DNA of 64,000 nt from assembly GCF_009193135.1 (NCBI RefSeq), contig NZ_VUKC01000014.1, forward strand, positions 32,886 to 96,885, written 5' to 3'. A model generated the notes under the pieces. It was not told where the DNA came from and made no database searches. It was given only the letters and a program-made list of their open reading frames with translations. Source of the DNA: Georgenia satyanarayanai (GTDB lineage Bacteria; Actinomycetota; Actinomycetes; Actinomycetales; Actinomycetaceae). Both the position numbers and the translations under genes were made by a program. Shown in pieces: positions 24,483 through 32,500 of this stretch (the first letter of the stretch is position 1; each line of letters opens with the position of its first letter).

Positions 24483-26561
24483 TCAGCGGACGAGCGGTGC
24501 CAGGGCCTCCTCCAGGTGGGGGGCCAGCGTGCGGACGTACGTCGCCGTGAGGTGGTGCGAGTCGCTGTGGGTGAGCACCCCGCCGACCACCGGCACGCAG
24601 TCCTCACGCGGGCAGACGAACTCGTTGAGGTCGACGACGTCGACCTCGGGGACGAGGGCCGCCCCCGCTCGGAGCATCGGCGTCCCCGAGCGCGCGACTG
24701 CGCTGTCCCGGTCGAGCGCGCAGGCGCTGAGGTCGTCCTGGTGCTGGGCGACGCACTCCGGGGCGTTGACGACGAGGCGTGGGGTGTCGAGTATGGCGAC
24801 GACGTCGACGCCGGACTCCTCCAGCGCACGCCAGTTGGCGGCGCTGCCCTCCGCGAGCCCGGGCACGGACTCCTCCCGGCTCAGCGGAGCACCGTCCCCG
24901 GGCAGCTGGTAGGTCCCGTTGGCACTGACGACGACGACGTCGGGCTGCTGGTCGACGAGGCGTGCGCGGACGTCCGCCTGCCAGGCGTGGCAGCTGTCGT
25001 ACGGCTGGTCGGAGCTGCTGTCCCACGTGAGCACGTCGGCGAAGATGCAGCTCGACTTCGTGTAGGTCTCCAGGCGCCAGCCGTTCTGCTCGGCGAGCAC
25101 GTCGAGGGCGGGCTGCCAGTGCGCGGCGTGGGAGTCGCCGACGAGCGCGACCACGGTGTCGGAGTCCGGGTCGCCGTAGGTGCAGCTGGCGACCTCGGCA
25201 CTGCGCTGGTCCTGGTGGCAGCCGTCGGCGTACATGTCGGCGACGTCCTCGGGGGCGTCGGCGAGCGCGGGCGTGATCGAGGCGACGCTGTCCACCGGCT
25301 CGCCGGCGTCCGCGGCGGCCGGGTCGTCGCCGAGAACCGCGGCACCGGGGGCGGGACCGTCCGTGACGCTCGCACGGTTCGTCGCCACGGTGAGCGCCCC
25401 GGCACCGGCCAGGCCCACGGCCACGCACACGAGGCCGAGCACAGCCGCCCGCCACGGCACGGCGAAGCGGGGAGAGCGGTGGAAGGGGCGCTCGACCAGC
25501 CGGTAGGTGAGCCAGGCCGGGACCACCGAGGCCGCGACGACGAGCAGGCCCGTGATGACGGGAAGCGTGCCGTCGCTGCCCCACACCGCCGTCGCGACGA
25601 CGAGCAGCGGCCAGTGCCACAGGTACAGCGAGTAGGACCAGGCGCCCACGTGCTGCATGGGCGCGGCGGTCAGCGGCCCGAGCTCACCGCGTCCGTCGCC
25701 GCTGCCCGCGAGGAGGACGGCGGCGGCACCGAGGGTGGGGACGAGGGCGGCCGCGCCGGGGAACGTCGTGGCGGCGTCGAAGGTGAGGGCGGCGTAGCCG
25801 ATCGCGGCCAGGCCGGCCCAGCCGAGGACGGTCCTGGCCGGGCGGGAGAGCCGGTCGGCGTGGACCACGAGGACGGCGAGGACGGCTCCGACGGCCATCT
25901 CCCACAGCCGCGTCGTGGTGACGAAGTACGCGGCGCCGGGGTCCGCCGTCGTCAGGTGCACCGACCAGAGGAAGGAGGGGACGGCGATGACGAGGAGGCC
26001 GAGCAGGAGGCGGCGGGAGGCGCTGCCGCGGCGCCAGCGCCAGAACAGCGCGACGATGAGCAGCGGCCACACGATGTAGAACTGCTCCTCGACGGCGAGG
26101 GACCAGAAGTGCTGGAGCGGGCTGGCGGCCGACTCCGCGGCGAGGTAGTCGACCGAGCGGTCCGCCAGGCGCCAGTTGACGAGGTACACCGAGCTGGCGG
26201 CGATGTCGCCCGCGATGTCACGCCAGCGCGTCACCGGGAGGAACAGCAGCGTGAGAGCCGCGACCGTGACGAAGACGACGGCGGTCGCGGGCAGCAGCCG
26301 CTTGGCGCGGCGCGCGTAGAAACGGCTCAGGCTGAGCCGCCCGGTGCGCTCCACCTCACGGACGATGAGGCCGGTGATGAGGAAGCCGGAGATCACGAAG
26401 AAGACGTCCACCCCGACGAACCCGCCGGGCAGGACGGGCACCCCCGCGTGGTAAAGCAGGACGAGCGCCACTGCCACGGCGCGCAGGCCCTGGACGTCAC
26501 CGCGGAAGCGGGTCGCGGGGGAGGACGCGGGGGCCGCGACGGGTGTCGTGGCTGCGGTCAT
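24483..26561 (-). CDS. Acyltransferase 3 / SGNH fusion (OafA-like O-acyltransferase)
   Basis: A 692-aa membrane enzyme that O-acylates a surface polysaccharide. Residues about 20-390 are the AT3 domain: FRGDVQGLRAVAVALVLLYHAG with the essential RxxR/His region, GGFVGVDVFFVISGFLIT, SLSRFYARRAKRLLP, FWSLAVEEQFYIVWPL and about ten membrane helices. The C-terminal 270 residues form an extracytoplasmic SGNH hydrolase-type domain with the block I serine in VALVGDSHAAHW and the catalytic Asp-His in HSDSHHLT near the end. This is the architecture of OafA/OatA-type enzymes that pass acetyl groups across the membrane. The ATG at 26561 has GGAGAGG upstream. It is transcribed alone, and no neighbouring glycan gene fixes the substrate. 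Confidence 0.92.
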   Translation of the reverse strand: MTAATTPVAAPASSPATRFRGDVQGLRAVAVALVLLYHAGVPVLPGGFVGVDVFFVISGFLITGLIVREVERTGRLSLSRFYARRAKRLLPATAVVFVTVAALTLLFLPVTRWRDIAGDIAASSVYLVNWRLADRSVDYLAAESAASPLQHFWSLAVEEQFYIVWPLLIVALFWRWRRGSASRRLLLGLLVIAVPSFLWSVHLTTADPGAAYFVTTTRLWEMAVGAVLAVLVVHADRLSRPARTVLGWAGLAAIGYAALTFDAATTFPGAAALVPTLGAAAVLLAGSGDGRGELGPLTAAPMQHVGAWSYSLYLWHWPLLVVATAVWGSDGTLPVITGLLVVAASVVPAWLTYRLVERPFHRSPRFAVPWRAAVLGLVCVAVGLAGAGALTVATNRASVTDGPAPGAAVLGDDPAAADAGEPVDSVASITPALADAPEDVADMYADGCHQDQRSAEVASCTYGDPDSDTVVALVGDSHAAHWQPALDVLAEQNGWRLETYTKSSCIFADVLTWDSSSDQPYDSCHAWQADVRARLVDQQPDVVVVSANGTYQLPGDGAPLSREESVPGLAEGSAANWRALEESGVDVVAILDTPRLVVNAPECVAQHQDDLSACALDRDSAVARSGTPMLRAGAALVPEVDVVDLNEFVCPREDCVPVVGGVLTHSDSHHLTATYVRTLAPHLEEALAPLVR

Positions 26562-26675
26562 GCGAAAGCCTCTCCGTCCTGCTCGACCTGCCGGGCGAGT
26601 CCCGCCGGGTGCCACCCGGCGCCCACGGCCTCCCAACTGTACGTCGTGCGGGACGCAGCTGCCCCGGCATGACGG

Positions 26676-26708
26676 CGGCCCCGCCGCCCGGGTGGGGCAG
26701 CGGGGCCG
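26676..26708 (-). terminator. Hairpin after the betaine-importer operon
   Basis: Arms CGGCCCCGC and GCGGGGCCG pair over 9 bp around a 15-nt GC-rich loop. It lies 20 bp downstream of the proX stop and before the acyltransferase leader. Confidence 0.5.
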
Positions 26709-26727
26709 TCGCGGGGCACCGGGTCGG

Positions 26728-27639
26728 TCAGCCGATGACGGAGTCGACGAAGTCGGGGTTCGCCTCGAGCCACTGGTCCACGGCGGCGTCGTTGTCCGAG
26801 CCGTCCAGCTCGTTGAACATGATGTTCTCGAGCTCGTGGAGCTGGTCGTCGGTCATCGTGAAGCTCGCCATCCACTCGGCGACGTCCGGGTAGGTGTCGG
26901 AGAAGCCGGCGGTGCCGTAGGTGAAGATGTCGTCCGGCTCCCCGAGGGCGCCCTCGGGGTCCTCGAGGTCCTTGATCGGGAACTCGTCGTAGGCCCAGTG
27001 CGGACGCCACAGGGTGACGGCGACGTTCTCGCCGGCGTCGACGGCCGCGCGCAGCTCGGTGAGCATCGCGGGGGTGGAGGAGACGAGGTAGTCCATGCCG
27101 TCCAGGCCGTAGGTCGGGATGACCTGCTCCTGGGTGATCTTCGTCAGCCCGGCACCGGACTCGATGCCCACGAGGCGGTTGCCGAAGAGCTCGGCGTTGT
27201 CGGCGAGCTCGGCGAGGGAGTCGATCGGGGCGTCCTCGTTGACCGCGATGGTGAGCGGGGCCTCCTGGAACCAGCTGCCGAGCTCCTCGAGGTCGTCACC
27301 GTACTGCTCGAGGTAGTGGCCGTGGGTGTTGGGCAGCCAGGTGTCGAAGTTGACGTCGTAGTCGCCCTGCGCGAGGCCGGTGAAGACCACGCCGGCGTCC
27401 GCCGTCTCCATCTCCACCTCGTAGCCCTGCTCCTCGAGGATGTGCTGCCACAGGTGGGAGACGGCGATGCCCTCCTCCCAGCCGGAGTGGATGCCGATGG
27501 TGATGGGGCCCGCGTCCGCGCCGGTGGTGGCGTCCGTGGAGCCGCCCTCGTCGGCGGACTCGCCGCCGCAGGCGGCGAGGGTGAGGGCCAGGGCGCTGGC
27601 GGAGGCGATGAGCGCTCCGCGGCGTCGGGTGTTCTTCAT
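26728..27639 (-). CDS. proX: Glycine betaine/proline ABC transporter substrate-binding lipoprotein
   Basis: The ligand-binding lipoprotein of an osmoprotectant importer. In 303 aa it has a signal peptide ending in lipobox LAAC (Cys near residue 24), a Ser/Asp/Thr linker, then the OpuAC-type fold: ITIGIHSGWEEGIAVSHLWQ, DVNFDTWLPNTHGHYLE, and VTLWRPHWAYDEFPIKDLEDPEG. The tryptophans in DTWLPNTH and LWRPHW are those that box the quaternary ammonium of betaine in ProX/OpuAC. The ATG at 27639 has AAAGGA upstream. It is the third gene of the operon, 76 bp after the permease, and is followed by a hairpin. Confidence 0.92.
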   Translation of the reverse strand: MKNTRRRGALIASASALALTLAACGGESADEGGSTDATTGADAGPITIGIHSGWEEGIAVSHLWQHILEEQGYEVEMETADAGVVFTGLAQGDYDVNFDTWLPNTHGHYLEQYGDDLEELGSWFQEAPLTIAVNEDAPIDSLAELADNAELFGNRLVGIESGAGLTKITQEQVIPTYGLDGMDYLVSSTPAMLTELRAAVDAGENVAVTLWRPHWAYDEFPIKDLEDPEGALGEPDDIFTYGTAGFSDTYPDVAEWMASFTMTDDQLHELENIMFNELDGSDNDAAVDQWLEANPDFVDSVIG

Positions 27640-27715
27640 CGTTCGTCCTTTCGTGTGCAGGGTGAGGTTTCGTGGAGGTGCTGGTGTCGTGGGTGGGCCC
27701 GCAGGGCCGGTGGGG

Positions 27716-28582
27716 TCAGTCCTCGGCGGCGCGGACCTTGAGCGCCCGGGAGACGGGCGCGCGGTCGCCGAGGGCGGCGGTGACGCGGTCGAGGTACATC
27801 GCGAGGATGACGACCGAGAGCCCCGCCTCGGCGCCGAGGCCGATGTTGACGCTCTGCAGGGACTGGACGACCGGCTGCCCGAGGCCGGGGGCCCCGACCA
27901 TGCCGGCGATGACGACCATCGACAGCGAGAGCATGATGAGCTGGTTGATGCCGGCCATGATCGTCGGCAGCGCGAGCGGGAGCTGGACCTGGCGCAGGAT
28001 GCGGCCGGGCGTGGCGCCGAAGGCGTGACCGGCCTCGACGACCTCGCGGTCGACCTGCCGGATGCCGAGCTCGGTGAACCGGACACCGGGGGCCATCGCG
28101 AAGATGATCGTCGCGACGATGCCCGGGACCACGCCCACCCGGAAGAGGATGACGGCGGGCAGGAGGTACACGAACGCCGGCATCGTCTGCATGAAGTCGA
28201 GCACCGGACGCAGGGCCGCGGAGACGGTGCCGCTGCGCGCGGCCCAGATGCCCAGCGGGATGGCGATGACGGTGGCGATGACGGAGGCGACGACGACGAG
28301 CGCCACCGTCGCCATCGCGTTGTCCCACTGGTCCATGCCGACGATGAGCAGGAGCCCGACGACGGTCGCCAGCGCCAGCTTCCAGCTCTTGGCGAAGAAG
28401 GCGACGGCGGCGAGGACGAGCACGACGGCCCAGAACGGAGGGGTCGTGAACGCGAGCTCGGCGAGGTCGAAGAGCGCGCGGAGCCCGTCGGCGATGAGGC
28501 CGAAGAGCGCCGAGAGATTGGTCGTCAGCCAGTCGACGGCGGCGTCGGCCCAGTCGCCGACGGGGATGCGGACGTCGTTCAT
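27716..28582 (-). CDS. proW: Glycine betaine/proline ABC transporter permease
   Basis: Single permease of the osmoprotectant importer, 288 aa. An N-terminal cytoplasmic/amphipathic region (ADAAVDWLTTNLSALFGLIADGL) precedes the membrane helices, as in ProW/OpuAB. The EAA loop is VEAGHAFGATPGRILRQVQLPLALPTIMAG, spanning about residues 194-223. MVGAPGLGQPV before the last segment is typical of the family. The ATG overlaps the ATPase stop (ATGA), so translation is coupled. Osmotic control, if present, would act at the shared promoter upstream of proV. Confidence 0.92.
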   Translation of the reverse strand: MNDVRIPVGDWADAAVDWLTTNLSALFGLIADGLRALFDLAELAFTTPPFWAVVLVLAAVAFFAKSWKLALATVVGLLLIVGMDQWDNAMATVALVVVASVIATVIAIPLGIWAARSGTVSAALRPVLDFMQTMPAFVYLLPAVILFRVGVVPGIVATIIFAMAPGVRFTELGIRQVDREVVEAGHAFGATPGRILRQVQLPLALPTIMAGINQLIMLSLSMVVIAGMVGAPGLGQPVVQSLQSVNIGLGAEAGLSVVILAMYLDRVTAALGDRAPVSRALKVRAAED

Positions 28583-29889
28583 CGGGCCTCACCCTCCCAC
28601 GGGGTCTGGACGGGGACGGCGGAGGTCGCCTCGTTGCCACCGGGGGCGGCGACGGTGGCCGCGGCGGCTGGAACCGCCTGCTGGGCGGCGGCGACGTCGG
28701 GACTGTCGTCGTCGGCGCTCGGCGGGACCATCGCCTCGAGCATCGAGACGCGGGGGACGACGCCGACGAGCCGGCCGTCGGCGTCGGTCACCGCGAGGGG
28801 CAGCCGTGCCTCGGCGGCGGGCGCGAACATGTCCGACAACGGGGTCTCGGGGGAGACGCCCGAGGTGTCCGGGCGGACGACGGACTCCAGGGTCCGGTCC
28901 CCGCGGCGCTGGGCGGCGAGGAGGTCGTGGTCGTGGACGGTGCCGTGGAGGACGCGGCGCCGGTCGACGACGTAGGCCGCCGAGCCCTGCGTGGCCTGCA
29001 GCTCGCGCAGGGCCACGCCGGGTCCCCCGCCGAGCTGGACGACGGAGATCGGGCGGCGCATGAGCGCGCCGGCCGTGATGACGCGGGAGCGGTCGACGTC
29101 GGCGATGAACTTGGCGACGTACTCGTCCGCGGGCGCTGCGAGGATCTGCTCCGCCGTGTCGATCTGGACGACGCGACCGTCACGCATGACCGCGATCCGG
29201 TCTCCGAGGAACATCGCCTCGTTGAGGTCGTGGGTGATGAAGACGATCGTCTTGCCGAGGGTGGACTGCAGCTCGACGAGCTGCTCCTGCATCTCCCGGC
29301 GGATGAGCGGGTCGAGGGCCGAGAAGGCCTCGTCCATGAGGAGGATGTCGCTGTCCGCCGCCAGGGCGCGGGCCAGGCCCACGCGCTGGCGCATGCCGCC
29401 GGACAGCTGCGCGGGCAGCGAGTCCTCCCACCCGGCCAGGCCGGTCATCGCGACGGCCTCCTCGGCCTTGGCGAGCCGCTCGGCCCTGGGCATCCCGCGG
29501 ATCTCCTGCGGGTAGGCGACGTTGTCGAGAACGGTGCGGTGGGGGAGCAGCGCGAAGTGCTGGAAGACCATGGAGATCTTCGTGCGGCGGATCTGGCGCA
29601 GCTCCGCGGCGGAGACGTCGGTGACGCTCTGCTCACCGATGACGACACGACCGGCCGTGGGGGTGAGCAGGCCGTTGAGCATCCGGATGAGGGTCGACTT
29701 GCCCGAGCCCGACAGGCCCATGACGACGAAGGTCTCTCCCGGCTGCACCTCGAAGGAGGCGTCGATGACGGCGGCCGTGCCCATGGGCTTGACCTCGTCG
29801 CGGGTCGCGCCGGCTCTCAGCCGGCGGACGGCCTCCTGGGACCGGCGTCCGAAGACCTTGTACACGTTCTCTGCGCGTAGCGCGCTCAC
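28579..29889 (-). CDS. proV: Glycine betaine/proline ABC transporter ATPase with CBS domains
   Basis: A 436-aa ATPase of the ProV/OpuAA class. Motifs: the conserved NVYKVFGRR opening, Walker A GLSGSGKST, Q-loop MVFQHFALLPHRTV, signature LSGGMRQRVGLARAL, Walker B ILLMDEAFSALDPLIR, and H-loop THDLNEA. Residues about 285-405 hold a tandem CBS module (AAYVVDRRRVLHG, LPLAVTDADGRLVGVV), which in OpuA senses ionic strength or c-di-AMP. A poly-Ala/Pro tail follows. The GTG at 29889 was chosen because GAGG lies eight bases upstream and the protein then starts at the family N-terminus; GTG 29895 is too close to that site. It heads the three-gene operon. Confidence 0.9.
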   Translation of the reverse strand: MSALRAENVYKVFGRRSQEAVRRLRAGATRDEVKPMGTAAVIDASFEVQPGETFVVMGLSGSGKSTLIRMLNGLLTPTAGRVVIGEQSVTDVSAAELRQIRRTKISMVFQHFALLPHRTVLDNVAYPQEIRGMPRAERLAKAEEAVAMTGLAGWEDSLPAQLSGGMRQRVGLARALAADSDILLMDEAFSALDPLIRREMQEQLVELQSTLGKTIVFITHDLNEAMFLGDRIAVMRDGRVVQIDTAEQILAAPADEYVAKFIADVDRSRVITAGALMRRPISVVQLGGGPGVALRELQATQGSAAYVVDRRRVLHGTVHDHDLLAAQRRGDRTLESVVRPDTSGVSPETPLSDMFAPAAEARLPLAVTDADGRLVGVVPRVSMLEAMVPPSADDDSPDVAAAQQAVPAAAATVAAPGGNEATSAVPVQTPWEGEAR

Positions 29890-30197
29890 GCTCACCTCAC
29901 TGCGGCTCGGGTTGGTCACGGCGTGGAGGCGCCGTGGCCGCTCACGATCACCGCACCGGCTGGTGGGCATCGCAAACTACGGATGAATGGGAACGGCCAA
30001 CCACCATGCCACCGAAAGGGGCGCGAGGCCACCGTCCGACGCCGCCTCACACGCTCCTGGGGCACCCCGAGGCCGCCGACAACGCCGCGCTGACCTGCGC
30101 CTTTACCGGGCATAGGAACGTTACTGAACTGTGACAGACGTAACCGGGCGGGACTGTACCATCGCGGGTTTCCCGCGGCGATGTGAGACGGTCCGTC
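29890..30197. other. 308-bp gene-free region upstream of proV
   Basis: This region holds the proV promoter and the 3' end of the smaller GH3 gene. It is A/T-richer than the genes around it, especially 29970-30010 and 30098-30165. Visible elements are a GTCAC-N6-GTAAC direct repeat (30120-30135, minus), a hairpin near 30165-30180 (CGCGGG-TTT-CCCGCG), and the palindromic TGAGACGG-T-CCGTCTCA at 30184-30200 overlapping the GH3 stop. No convincing -35/-10 pair was found for proV. Confidence 0.5.
30120..30135 (-). promoter_or_regulatory. Candidate MtrA-type site (GTCAC-N6-GTAAC)
   Basis: On the minus strand two GTMAC half-sites are arranged as an 11-bp direct repeat: GTCAC, AGTTCA, GTAAC. This resembles the direct-repeat motif reported for the response regulator MtrA in actinobacteria, which controls betaine uptake genes in corynebacteria. 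It is about 230 bp upstream of proV. A further GTTAC abuts it at 30140-30144. Confidence 0.4.
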
Positions 30198-30200
30198 TCA
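30165..30200 (-). terminator. Paired hairpins at the end of the smaller GH3 gene
   Basis: TGAGACGG-T-CCGTCTCA overlaps the stop codon, and CGCGGG-TTT-CCCGCG follows a few bases later with partial extension through CATC/GATG. Together they make a plausible intrinsic terminator for the GH3 transcript. Confidence 0.45.
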
Positions 30201-32300
30201 GTTCCCGGGACGGCGGCGACGCACCACGACGGCGCCGGCGACACCCGCCGCGACGAGCCCGCCCAGACCGGCGACGGCGAGCCAGGGCGTGGAGTCGTCG
30301 TCGTCCTCGGGTGCGGGGGCCGGGCTCGAGGTGTCGAAGGTGTGCTCCCAGCGGTCCGTGGCGTCGTCGGCGAGGTGGTAGGCCGACGCGGGGTCGGCCA
30401 CGGCCGTGACGACGACGCTGCCGGTGGCGGGGTAGGAGCCGGGGGACGCGGGCTCGCCGTCGACGAGGTAGGCGACGCCCGTGGTCGCAGGGATCACGAC
30501 GGCGTCGTCCTCGGTGCCGGGGCGGTCGGTGAAGGTGACGTCCGCCGGGGTGACCTCCTCGGTGCGGCGCAGCCCGAAGCCGACCTCGGCGAGGACGGTG
30601 CCGTCCTCCGCGGTCACCGCGACGGGCAGCCGGCCGGTCGGGAGCTCGCGCCCGGAGACGACGGCGGCGACACCCTCGTAGTTGACGGTGGTCGCGCCGT
30701 AGCTCGCGAGGACGCTCGCCACCCGCGCCGGGACCGCCGCCAGGTCGTAGGGCGTGCCGGCCAGGACGGCGACGACGGGCGTCGGGCCTGCGGCCAGCTC
30801 CTCGAGCAGGGCCTGCTGGGCGGGGTTGGCACGCAGGTCGTCGACCGTGACGACGACGGCGTCCGCGTCGGACGCCGCGGCCACCGCCGCCGACCGGTAC
30901 CCGGCACTGGGGCTGTCCCCGCTCTCGAGCCGTTCGGCGACGGTGAAGCCCTCCTCCTCGAGGAGCGGGCCCAGCCGCTCCGGCCACGCCGAGCCGGCGC
31001 CGACGACGGTGATCCGGTCGCCCGACGGGTCGAGCGGGAGCGGGAGGTCGTCGCGCAGGAGGGTCGCGGCCCGCTCGGAGATCGTCCGGGCGGTGGCCCT
31101 GTGCTCCTCGCTGCCGACGACGTCGAGGCCCGGGCCGGGCGCGCCGATCCCGCGTTCCGCCTTCCAGTCCAGGATGCGGGTGACCGACTCCTCCAGGCGC
31201 TCGCGGGTGAGCTCTCCGGACTCGAGGGCCTCCTGCACGCCGGCGATGGTGGCGTCGACGTCCGGGGAGTCCAGGAGGATGTCGGAGCCCGCCCGGATGG
31301 CGAGGACGGCGATGTCGCCGTCGTCGAGAGGGGTGCCGGGCAGCTGCTTGAGGGCGGCCATGTCGAGGGCGTCGGTGGTGACGAGGCCGGTGTAGCCGAG
31401 CTCCTCGCGGAGCAGCCCGGTGAGGACGGCGGGGGAGAGGGTGCCGGGCAGCTCGGGGTCGAGGGCCTCGACGACGATGTGCGCGGACATGACGATGTCG
31501 ACGCCGGCGGCGATGGCCGCCTCGAAGGGCCGCAGGTGCTGCTCGAGCGTCTCGCGGTCGTACGTGACGACCGGCAGGCCGGTGTGGGAGTCGACGTCGG
31601 TGTCCCCGTGGCCGGGGAAGTGCTTGGCGCCGGCGGCCACGTGCTCGGACTGCATGCCCTCGACCTGCGCGGCGGTGAGCTCCGCGACGCGCTCGGGGTC
31701 GGCGCCGAGGGAGCGCAGGCCGATGACCGGGTTGGCCGGGTTGGTGTTGAGGTCGGCGACCGGCGCCCAGTCGACGTTGACACCCATGGCGGCCAGCTCG
31801 GAGCCGAGCAGCTGCCCCTGGGCGCGCGCGAGTGCGGGGTCGAAGGTCGCGCCGAGCGCCATCCCGCCGGGCAGCGCGGTGGCGGGCTCACCGATGCGCG
31901 AGACCTCCCCGCCCTCCTGGTCGACCGTGATCGCCAGCGGGACGCCCGAGCTGCGCTCAGCGGCCTCCTGCAGCCCGGCGGACAGCTCGGCGACCTGCTC
32001 GGGGGACTCGGTGTTCCCGGCCCAGGCGAAGTAGAGGACACCGCCGAGCCCGTACTTCTCCACGACCTGCGCCGGGGTGTCGACGCCGTAGCGGGTGCGG
32101 TTCTCCGCGGCCATGGAGGTGTCGTCGGCGGCGGAGCCGTAGACGTGCGCCCAGACCATCTGCCCGATGAGCTCGTCCTCGCTCATCGCCGCGACCTGCG
32201 CGGCGGGGTCCGGGGTCGCCGGCGCGGTCGCCTGGGCGGCGGGGGTGAGGAGAGCGAGCGCCGCGAGCGCGACGCCGAGGGTGGTGCGGGGGAGCGTCAT
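30198..32300 (-). CDS. Secreted, membrane-anchored glycoside hydrolase family 3 (NagZ-like)
   Basis: A 700-aa exo-beta-N-acetylglucosaminidase-type protein acting outside the membrane. It has a signal peptide (VALAALALLTPAAQA), a GH3 barrel with DQEGGEVSR, NVDWAPVADLNTNPANPVIG, the diagnostic KHFPGHGDTDVDSH loop (His general acid/base as in NagZ) and the nucleophile Asp in TTDALDMAAL. A second GH3 domain follows (NYEGVAAVVSGRELPTGRLPV). Then come about 120 beta-rich residues, an acidic stretch and a C-terminal membrane helix with a basic tail (VRRRR). It is a close paralogue of the next gene upstream, from which it probably arose by tandem duplication. A strong hairpin separates them. Confidence 0.9.
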   Translation of the reverse strand: MTLPRTTLGVALAALALLTPAAQATAPATPDPAAQVAAMSEDELIGQMVWAHVYGSAADDTSMAAENRTRYGVDTPAQVVEKYGLGGVLYFAWAGNTESPEQVAELSAGLQEAAERSSGVPLAITVDQEGGEVSRIGEPATALPGGMALGATFDPALARAQGQLLGSELAAMGVNVDWAPVADLNTNPANPVIGLRSLGADPERVAELTAAQVEGMQSEHVAAGAKHFPGHGDTDVDSHTGLPVVTYDRETLEQHLRPFEAAIAAGVDIVMSAHIVVEALDPELPGTLSPAVLTGLLREELGYTGLVTTDALDMAALKQLPGTPLDDGDIAVLAIRAGSDILLDSPDVDATIAGVQEALESGELTRERLEESVTRILDWKAERGIGAPGPGLDVVGSEEHRATARTISERAATLLRDDLPLPLDPSGDRITVVGAGSAWPERLGPLLEEEGFTVAERLESGDSPSAGYRSAAVAAASDADAVVVTVDDLRANPAQQALLEELAAGPTPVVAVLAGTPYDLAAVPARVASVLASYGATTVNYEGVAAVVSGRELPTGRLPVAVTAEDGTVLAEVGFGLRRTEEVTPADVTFTDRPGTEDDAVVIPATTGVAYLVDGEPASPGSYPATGSVVVTAVADPASAYHLADDATDRWEHTFDTSSPAPAPEDDDDSTPWLAVAGLGGLVAAGVAGAVVVRRRRPGN

Positions 32301-32420
32301 GAGCCTGCCTGGGTGAGGGGTCGACCGAGCACCCCCACGCTACGCCGCCCTCCGCCGTCGCCCCTGCCCCTCCCGCCGACGGCTGGGTCCCACCCCGTCT
32401 CCCGCGCGATCCCGCGGCGC

Positions 32421-32460
32421 ACGACAAGGGCCCCGCACCGTGGTGCGGGGCCCTTGTCGT
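32421..32460 (-). terminator. 40-bp perfect palindromic terminator
   Basis: Two 19-bp arms (ACGACAAGGGCCCCGCACC and its complement) are separated by two bases. It starts 41 bp after the stop of the larger GH3 gene. The symmetry would work in either direction. It also isolates the smaller GH3 gene, whose start is 120 bp further on. Confidence 0.8.
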
Positions 32461-32500
32461 GCCGTCCCCTGGCGAATCCAGCTCTCGCCGGGGGAGCGGG

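Noticed and set aside
24516..26672. 718-aa plus-strand open frame opposite the acyltransferase
   Set aside because: Antisense shadow of an AT3/SGNH gene with all family motifs; no family similarity of its own.
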